Source of the DNA: JAWBMQ01 sp038828875
Lineage (GTDB): Archaea > Nanobdellota > Nanobdellia > Woesearchaeales > JAWBMQ01
Assembly (NCBI GenBank): GCA_038828875.1
Contig: JAWBMQ010000003.1
Span: 65,642-129,641, forward strand
Direction of reading: 5' to 3'
DNA: 64,000 bases
The first letter of the stretch is position 1. The number at the start of each line of letters is the position of its first letter. Positions 58,828 to 64,000 of the stretch are shown here, piece by piece. A program made the position numbers and the translations under genes. Below the pieces are notes generated by a model. That model had not been told where the DNA came from and did no database searches. It worked only from the letters and a program-made list of their open reading frames with translations.

Positions 58828-59718
58828 TTATTTTTTATGTTTTTGCTGATTTCTATCTTTTTCTAGTTCTTTGAGAAGTTTTATAGTGTTTGATTTTCTT
58901 TTTTCTCTCTCATTATTTCTTCTAGAATCCAAGATGGAAAGATCGACCATGACTGCAAAAAATACCAAGAGCAACACTAAAAATATGAAAAATAATAAAG
59001 TATTACCATCAATCTTTTTAGGAAGAATCTCAAAATTTACTGTTAATGTTCCACAACCTTCTAAATAAAATTTAAGTTCATATTTTCCAGGTTTATTTTC
59101 TACTGGAATTATTTCATAAATGTTAGTTGCAATTTCTTTAACTAAAAGATCATCATTTAGAAAGATGGGTTTGTTTTCGCTTATTATATTAAGTATTATT
59201 TTTTCTCCTTCGTAAAACGTATCAGAAGGTCCAGATTCTAATGATTGCAAAACAAATTTATTACAATTATAATCCTCTTTTTTTTCATAATTTACATCAT
59301 AATTATCTTCTTGATTTTGAATTTTTTCATTTTCTAAATTTTGTTGATGATTTTCAACAAAAATTGGATTGTTGTTCCTTTTAAAAACAGGAATAAAAAT
59401 TTCCTTATAAACATCCCCATAAACTATAAAAAAAACACCTTCTGTTCCTTCTTTTACTTCTACAAATCTGTTTATTTCATAAAAATTATTTGCTTTAATA
59501 GTATAATCATCTTTAACATAATGTTTTTTATAACCATCTTCAAAAACATAACTAATTACGGATACTTTTTTATCGTAATTATCATTGTTCTGAAGTTTTA
59601 AACTTACAAATCCTGAATTATAAAGCATTTCAGGTTTAGAAGTTATTTCTAAGGAATATGCCAAGCTAACCAACCAAAACAAACTGAAAAAAGCCAAAAT
59701 AATTTTGTAATTTTTCAT
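58828..59718 (-). CDS. Secreted protein with C-terminal membrane anchor
   Basis: The protein has 296 residues. A signal peptide (YKIILAFFSLFWLVSLAYS) is followed by a beta-rich domain (VSLKLQNNDNYDKKVSVISYVFED and following), an Asn/Gln-rich linker, a second beta domain with two Cys, and near the C-terminus one transmembrane helix (LLFFIFLVLLLVFFAVMV) with a basic cytoplasmic tail (SRRNNEREKRKSN). This layout suggests a surface protein anchored by its tail. I do not recognise the family. It is divergent from the M50-type protease gene. Confidence 0.55.
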   Translation of the reverse strand: MKNYKIILAFFSLFWLVSLAYSLEITSKPEMLYNSGFVSLKLQNNDNYDKKVSVISYVFEDGYKKHYVKDDYTIKANNFYEINRFVEVKEGTEGVFFIVYGDVYKEIFIPVFKRNNNPIFVENHQQNLENEKIQNQEDNYDVNYEKKEDYNCNKFVLQSLESGPSDTFYEGEKIILNIISENKPIFLNDDLLVKEIATNIYEIIPVENKPGKYELKFYLEGCGTLTVNFEILPKKIDGNTLLFFIFLVLLLVFFAVMVDLSILDSRRNNEREKRKSNTIKLLKELEKDRNQQKHKK

Positions 59719-59764
59719 GTCTAATACATAAAATTTTTAAAAGTTATAAAATTTTTTATTTAAA

Positions 59765-60325
59765 ATGATGTTTTTAAATATTTATGAATTTTTCAGAGAA
59801 ATTTTTGAAATTGCAGTAGTTTCTTTTGCAGTAGCTTTTATCTTTAAAAATTATTTTGAAAAACCTAAGATGCTGGATCTACTGGATGAAAGAAAAAGAA
59901 TTCTAAGCGATGGATTCTATAAAGCTTTAATTTACGTTGCTCCTGCAATAATTGTACATGAATTGGCACATAAATTTGTTGCAATTTCTTTTGGTTATGA
60001 AGCTACTTTTCATGCAGCTTACTTTTGGCTTTTTGTAGGTGTTGTTTTAAAACTGCTTAATTTTCCGTTCATCTTTCTTGTTCCTGCTTATGTTTCAATT
60101 CCAGGAAATGCAACGAACCTTGCTGCTTTTTTTATTGCAATTGCAGGACCATTGTCAAATTTATTGATGTTTTTATCTACTTATTATTTAGTTAAAAAAA
60201 CTAAAAATCCAGAATGGTATGCTTTTGGTATAATCAATTTTTGGTTGTTCATTTTCAATATGATTCCTTTACCAGGATTCGATGGCTTTAAGGCATTAAT
60301 TTCACTTTGGAAACTTATTTTTTAA
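59765..60325 (+). CDS. Site-2-protease-like M50 membrane metallopeptidase
   Basis: The protein has 186 residues. The zinc motif HELAH (65-69) lies in a membrane helix, with FFIAIAGPLSNLLMFLSTYYL and a NMIPLPGFDGFKAL segment corresponding to the N-x-x-P-x-x-x-x-DG motif. About five hydrophobic helices are visible. Family members cut transmembrane segments, often in signalling. No PDZ domain is present. The substrate may be one of the membrane-anchored regulators of this genome, but there is no direct evidence. ATG 59765 looks leaderless. Confidence 0.88.
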   Translation: MMFLNIYEFFREIFEIAVVSFAVAFIFKNYFEKPKMLDLLDERKRILSDGFYKALIYVAPAIIVHELAHKFVAISFGYEATFHAAYFWLFVGVVLKLLNFPFIFLVPAYVSIPGNATNLAAFFIAIAGPLSNLLMFLSTYYLVKKTKNPEWYAFGIINFWLFIFNMIPLPGFDGFKALISLWKLIF

Positions 60326-60436
60326 TTTTTTATTTTTTAGTTACAACTATGTTTAAATTTTAAAAATTTAAATCCTGATTTACAAATATTTATATATAAC
60401 TTAACATTTTTAATAATATTTTTGAGGTGATTAGCT

Positions 60437-61564
60437 ATGGAGCAAAATGAACAAAATAATGTTCAAAACAACACTAATTTGGAAAAAAAAGAGGTTCATA
60501 AAGCAATTAACAGAACAGTTAAAAAATCAATGCACAAGAAAAAGTTCAAGAAACATCATTTAGTGGAAAAGGCAAAAGTAAAGCCTGAAAAAAGAATAAT
60601 TAAAGAGAAAAAAGAAAAGAAAAATACGATATGGATTGTTCTAGGAATTGTGCTTGTTTTGCTTATTGCAATTGGCTTGTATTTTGTATTAAGCAATTCT
60701 AAAATATTCTCTAACAAAAAAACATCAACTACAGAAAATTCAAATATAAATCTAAAGGAAGAAGTTTTAGTAGAAATTGATGGGGAAAAGATAACTACAA
60801 AAGATTTGAACAATTATTTGAACAGTGTGCCTAAGGAAATGAGAAGCCAAGTAGATGTTCCAAGAGCAATAAATGATTTAATTATTCAAAAATTGTTCTT
60901 AAATGATGCTAAAGCTAAGGGATTGAAAATTGAGGAAAGTGAAATAACTCAAGTTTTCGATGCATATTTAGCTCAATTAAATATGACTAAGGAACAATTT
61001 AAACAGCAATTAGAAGCACAAGGAATTGATTATAATTCATACTATAGCAATTTGAAATTACTTATTATTTTGAACAAATATATGGAAGAATATTTAATTA
61101 ATCAAGTAACGGTTTCAGAAGATGAAATTAAGGATTTCTATGAACAAATGCAAATATTCTTTGGAAATGCAACATATGATGAAGTTAAAAGTGATTTAGA
61201 AATGTATGTAAAACAAATTAAGTTACAAGAATACATGGTGAAATATTTAGAAACTTTAAAATCTAATGCAAAGATCACTATTTACAAGTATAATGTAGAG
61301 CTTTGCTTATTGAATGAAGGATTAACAGATAAATTTTATTTATACTCTTCAGAAAATTGTGAGCCTTGCAAAGAATACAAGAAACTTTTAGATGATAAAA
61401 ATATAACCTATTATGAATTTTCAGATGAAAAAATTAAAACTTGTTTTAAGGAATCTATAGAGAAAGTAAAAGGAATTAGGCCTTTATTATTATGCAGAGA
61501 TGGTTCTTTTACAATGTCTAAATCAGATGCAGAAATTGATAAATTTGTAAGCAGTTGTAAATAA
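60437..61564 (+). CDS. Membrane-anchored SurA-N-like chaperone fused to a thioredoxin-like domain
   Basis: The protein has 375 residues. A basic cytoplasmic part (1-65) precedes one transmembrane helix (68-90). Residues ~110-285 match the SurA/PrsA-type N-terminal chaperone fold (LVEIDGEKITTKDLNNYLNSVP; NDLIIQKLFLNDAKAKGLKI; QLEAQGIDYNSYYSNLKLLIILN). No parvulin isomerase domain follows; the C-terminal ~85 residues instead look thioredoxin-like, with SSENCEPCKEYKKLLDD (CEPC). It may fold secreted disulfide proteins. ATG 60437 has GAGGTGAT upstream and a TATA-like TTTATATATAAC at about 60387. Confidence 0.75.
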   Translation: MEQNEQNNVQNNTNLEKKEVHKAINRTVKKSMHKKKFKKHHLVEKAKVKPEKRIIKEKKEKKNTIWIVLGIVLVLLIAIGLYFVLSNSKIFSNKKTSTTENSNINLKEEVLVEIDGEKITTKDLNNYLNSVPKEMRSQVDVPRAINDLIIQKLFLNDAKAKGLKIEESEITQVFDAYLAQLNMTKEQFKQQLEAQGIDYNSYYSNLKLLIILNKYMEEYLINQVTVSEDEIKDFYEQMQIFFGNATYDEVKSDLEMYVKQIKLQEYMVKYLETLKSNAKITIYKYNVELCLLNEGLTDKFYLYSSENCEPCKEYKKLLDDKNITYYEFSDEKIKTCFKESIEKVKGIRPLLLCRDGSFTMSKSDAEIDKFVSSCK

Positions 61565-61584
61565 ATATTTTTATTTTTTGGTTT

Positions 61585-62226
61585 TTATTTTATCTTTAAA
61601 ATCTTCTTTATCTTTTCTTCACCAACATTAAGGTATTTTTCAATGGGCAAATCTGAATTTAATTCTATAATTTTATTTCTTGTTTTATAAAAATCGTATA
61701 AAGAATGTGTTTCTTCGTAGTAAATTTTCAATCTTTTTCTTATTACTTCTTCTTTATCGTCTTCTCTTTGAATTAAGGTAACATTGCAAATATCGCAAAG
61801 GTTATCTTTTTTAGGAGGATTTGTTAACAAATTATAATTTTTCTTGCATTTAGGACAAATTCTTCTATTAGTTAATCGTTGTACTATTTTTTCATCATCA
61901 CAAAAAACAAAAATTGAACCAATAACTTCAAAATTTTTTTCTAAAAATTCCGCTTGAGAAATTTTTCTTGGATATCCATCAAGCAATACAAAATCTTTAG
62001 TTTTTATGTTATCATAAATAATCTTGTTCAAAGTTTCATCATCTAAAAGCTTTCCTTGAGAAATTATGTTTTTAATTTTTCTTCCAAGTTCATTATCTTG
62101 ATTTGCAATTTCTCTTAATAAATCTCCTGTAGAAATCCAAAAAAAACCAAATTTATTGCTTAAATGTTCAGCTAATGTTCCTTTTCCTGCACCAGGAGGA
62201 CCAAATAACACTAAGATTTTAGTCAT
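61585..62226 (-). CDS. adk: Adenylate kinase with zinc lid
   Basis: The protein has 213 residues. The P-loop GPPGAGKGT (9-17), the AMP-binding STGDLLREIA and LLDGYPRKISQAEFL, and the lid with CPKC..CDIC are all in order, as in bacterial-type long adenylate kinases. The four-Cys lid binds zinc and is common in Gram-positive bacteria and some archaea. It interconverts AMP, ADP and ATP. ATG 62226 appears leaderless. It converges on the chaperone gene with a 20-base gap. Confidence 0.95.
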   Translation of the reverse strand: MTKILVLFGPPGAGKGTLAEHLSNKFGFFWISTGDLLREIANQDNELGRKIKNIISQGKLLDDETLNKIIYDNIKTKDFVLLDGYPRKISQAEFLEKNFEVIGSIFVFCDDEKIVQRLTNRRICPKCKKNYNLLTNPPKKDNLCDICNVTLIQREDDKEEVIRKRLKIYYEETHSLYDFYKTRNKIIELNSDLPIEKYLNVGEEKIKKILKIK

Positions 62227-62280
62227 ATTAAAATAAAATGTTAAAAAATATTTATAAATCTTTTTAAGCTAAGTAAGCTA

Positions 62281-62970
62281 ATGAAATCCTTAGTAAAGAA
62301 TTCTCTAATCATAATTGCTTTTCTTTCATTATTCTGTTTTTTTATTTTATTAGGTTTAAAGTTGGCCTTTTCAGAAACATATCTTAATTTTATTTATTCT
62401 TTTGATAGCATTAAACCTGATGATAATTTTATTTATCCTTATTCTTTTAGATTAGAATATGCTAAAAAAACCTTGAATTTAATTTTAGAAAATAATTATC
62501 AAAATCAAGAAAATTTGTTTTTTACAGAAAGAGAAATAAATCATCTTAAAGATGTTAGTATTTTATTAAAAAAATTGTTTTTAATTAAAGATGTTCTGTT
62601 TATAGTTGCAATAATTTCATTAATTTTTATTTATTTGATTATGCAAAAAACTACAATAAAAATTCTAAACTTATTATTGTTATTTCTTAAAATTTATATC
62701 TTTTTAGTGCTATTATTATTCATCTTTTCATCTATCTTTTTTAGAATTTTCTTTACATCAATGCATAAACTTTTTTTTGAAGAAAACACATGGATTTTTG
62801 ATAAAGAAGATTTAATAATTCAATTATTTCCTCCTAATTTTTGGTATATTGGAACTATTTTCTACTTTGCAATGCTTGAGTTCTTATTTATTTTTTATTT
62901 TATAATGTTAAAGTATCTAAAAACGATGAAATCAGAAACCTCAACCAATGATGAATCAAAAGGTAAATAA
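62281..62970 (+). CDS. Integral membrane protein, DUF1461-like
   Basis: The protein has 229 residues. Four hydrophobic helices (about 7-27, 100-120, 125-150, 190-215) bracket an external loop. LFFTEREINHLKDVSILLKKLF before the second helix matches the DUF1461/TIGR01906 pattern F..RE..H..DVK. Function is unknown for the whole family. ATG 62281 looks leaderless, with TTATAAATC upstream. Its C-terminal end overlaps the opposing small membrane protein gene by 76 bases, an unusually long tail-to-tail overlap for this window. Confidence 0.75.
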   Translation: MKSLVKNSLIIIAFLSLFCFFILLGLKLAFSETYLNFIYSFDSIKPDDNFIYPYSFRLEYAKKTLNLILENNYQNQENLFFTEREINHLKDVSILLKKLFLIKDVLFIVAIISLIFIYLIMQKTTIKILNLLLLFLKIYIFLVLLLFIFSSIFFRIFFTSMHKLFFEENTWIFDKEDLIIQLFPPNFWYIGTIFYFAMLEFLFIFYFIMLKYLKTMKSETSTNDESKGK

Positions 62971-63452
62971 ATGCAATTTTTATCTTGTTTAACTTCATTA
63001 AATTCTTTATCTATCACTAAATTTAAATTAGAGCAATCTTCAATTTCAGAAATTGTTAAATTTACATCTAGATGCATTAAATTAATCAAATCTTGAAGAT
63101 AATATTTTGCAGCATCAATTTCATCATCTTCTAAATTTTTGAAAGTTAAACTTATCTTTGGTGTTCTTGTGAATGTTAAATTATAATGCTCTACTCTAGT
63201 AGGATCTAAAAACGTTTTTATAAGTTTATTATTTACTTTAGTGTAAAATTTTCTTTCATTTTGATTGTATTGAAAAACAAAATTATTGTATTGAATTGTA
63301 TTTGTATTATCTTCAGATCTGTTCAAAAAAATCCATGCAAAAGAACTAAAAATCATAATGAAACCAATTATTAAAGTTAATATGCTATAAAATTTCTTTT
63401 TATCATTTTCCTCTTTTGTTCTATTTTCCTTAAAAGTTCTTTTTTTTGGCAT
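62895..63452 (-). CDS. Single-pass membrane protein, unknown function
   Basis: The protein has 185 residues. A basic head (PKKRTFKENRTKEENDKKKF) precedes one transmembrane helix (22-43: SILTLIIGFIMIFSSFAWIFL). The external domain is alternating beta and helical, with two Cys in DCSNLNL and NCIYLPF that may form a disulfide. I do not recognise the family. ATG 63452 has no strong ribosome site. Its last 76 bases overlap the convergent DUF1461-like gene. Confidence 0.5.
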   Translation of the reverse strand: MPKKRTFKENRTKEENDKKKFYSILTLIIGFIMIFSSFAWIFLNRSEDNTNTIQYNNFVFQYNQNERKFYTKVNNKLIKTFLDPTRVEHYNLTFTRTPKISLTFKNLEDDEIDAAKYYLQDLINLMHLDVNLTISEIEDCSNLNLVIDKEFNEVKQDKNCIYLPFDSSLVEVSDFIVFRYFNIIK

Positions 63453-63564
63453 GTTAAGTTTTGAGTAATCATAAGAATTTATAAATGTTTAAGTTTTTCA
63501 TTTTCTTAATATTACTATAAAGTGATAAAAAATATTTAAATAAAGTTCTTGCTTTGTTTTATTA

Positions 63565-64000
63565 ATGAAATTTGTTAAATATTTGTACTTTATTATATTT
63601 ATCATGTTTTTTCTAATTAGTGTTTTTTCTTTTGAAGAGATTACGGATTATCAAAATTTAGTTAAGAGATTAAAAGAAGAATCTTATAATTATTTTAACG
63701 AAAGTTGGAGTTCTTTTGTAAATTTCAACAATACCAACAAGAATGGTACAATTTATTATGTTTCTACAAGTGAAAGTGATCAATATATATTACTTAGTGT
63801 TTTGAAAGATAATGGAAAATATTATTTATGCAATAGAACGGCATTATTTTCTTACAGAAATGTAACTATCAATGGTAAAAGATCTTTAGTTTTTTGTGAA
63901 AACGGATTGATTAGAGCCACTCACTTTCAAAATTTTGCATCTGGAAGATACGCATTAAATGCACAATATTTGAATGTTCAATCTTTAGTAGATAATTTTG
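63565..64000 (+). CDS. Secreted protein, 5' part (cut by window end)
   Basis: An open frame from ATG 63565 runs off the end after 145 codons. The first 22 residues (KFVKYLYFIIFIMFFLISVFS) are a signal peptide. The visible mature part is mixed alpha/beta with ITDYQNLVKRLKEESYNYFNES and two cysteines (YLCNRT, VFCENG). I do not recognise a family. AAAAATATTTAAATAAAG centred about 28 bases upstream is a TATA box, implying a leaderless message. Confidence 0.6.
   Translation, partial: MKFVKYLYFIIFIMFFLISVFSFEEITDYQNLVKRLKEESYNYFNESWSSFVNFNNTNKNGTIYYVSTSESDQYILLSVLKDNGKYYLCNRTALFSYRNVTINGKRSLVFCENGLIRATHFQNFASGRYALNAQYLNVQSLVDNF

Noticed and set aside
1..64000. CRISPR arrays, insertion sequences, prophage or integrase genes
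   Set aside because: I saw no regularly spaced repeats, transposase motifs or integrase motifs. The only repeats are the AS-AR/tRNA-Tyr duplication, the gap-flanking repeat and the origin elements.

Overview
The window is a strongly AT-rich piece of an archaeal chromosome. Archaeal markers are ribosomal proteins S17e and L21e, Alba, RNA polymerase subunit Rpo4/F, Pelota, RNase Z, an archaeal RNase J, NreA, Hef, Orc1/Cdc6, the small subunit of DNA polymerase D, archaeal-type Glu- and Tyr-tRNA synthetases and two kinds of intron-bearing tRNA. Small genes, very short spacers, many small secreted or one-helix membrane proteins of unknown function, GGTGA-type ribosome sites mixed with leaderless starts, and a bacterial-type AspRS suggest a DPANN lineage (Woesearchaeota/Pacearchaeota-like). 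That placement is inference. The sequence contains a scaffold gap, so it is probably a metagenome-assembled genome.

Layout. 1-8.8 kb: end of a CofD/YvcK-like gene, tRNA-Arg(UCU), a probable C/D-box sRNA, archease, a sugar nucleotidyltransferase, S17e, Alba, a PRC-barrel protein, a base-excision repair pair (nth, nfo), L21e-rpoF, tRNA-Lys, MetRS and an intron-bearing tRNA-Arg(CCU). 8.9-20.8 kb: secreted coiled-coil proteins facing a membrane-tethered HTH regulator, DUF763, TldD/TldE, an unrecognised four-gene membrane/lipoprotein cluster, then pelota-rnz. 20.8-32.7 kb: GluRS and AspRS, RNase J-NreA, coiled-coil proteins, TruD, and a Fur/PerR-peroxiredoxin pair with a visible operator.

32.7-36.8 kb: three copies of an archaeal asparagine synthetase (AS-AR, an AsnRS-derived enzyme). 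One is intact, one is decayed and one is a hybrid. They are separated by two identical intron-bearing tRNA-Tyr genes in a 1263-bp tandem duplication. A divergent Lrp/AsnC regulator has an inverted-repeat operator, paralleling bacterial asnC-asnA. 36.8-40.7 kb: polD small subunit (interrupted by an N-gap that looks artificial), orc1/cdc6, and a replication origin. The origin has two inverted ORB boxes flanking an AT-rich core with palindromes, one ORB abutting tRNA-Ser(CGA).

40.7-64 kb: a Bax-inhibitor-1-like membrane protein, PEP synthase, TyrRS-TlyA, a metallophosphoesterase-like protein lacking its metal ligands, SecF-SecD, a five-gene redox operon (thioredoxin-CcdA fusion, membrane protein, CCG protein, FAD oxidase, 4Fe-4S protein), a novel five-fold ~59-residue repeat protein with a one-repeat neighbour, Hef, an M50-type membrane protease, a SurA-N/thioredoxin-like fusion, adenylate kinase and small membrane proteins, ending in a truncated secreted-protein gene.

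Most of the window is ordinary housekeeping. The most notable parts are the origin, the AS-AR/tRNA-Tyr rearrangement with its AsnC-like regulator, the candidate C/D sRNA, a palindromic TATA box that seems to serve two genes, the redox operon and several unrecognised protein families.
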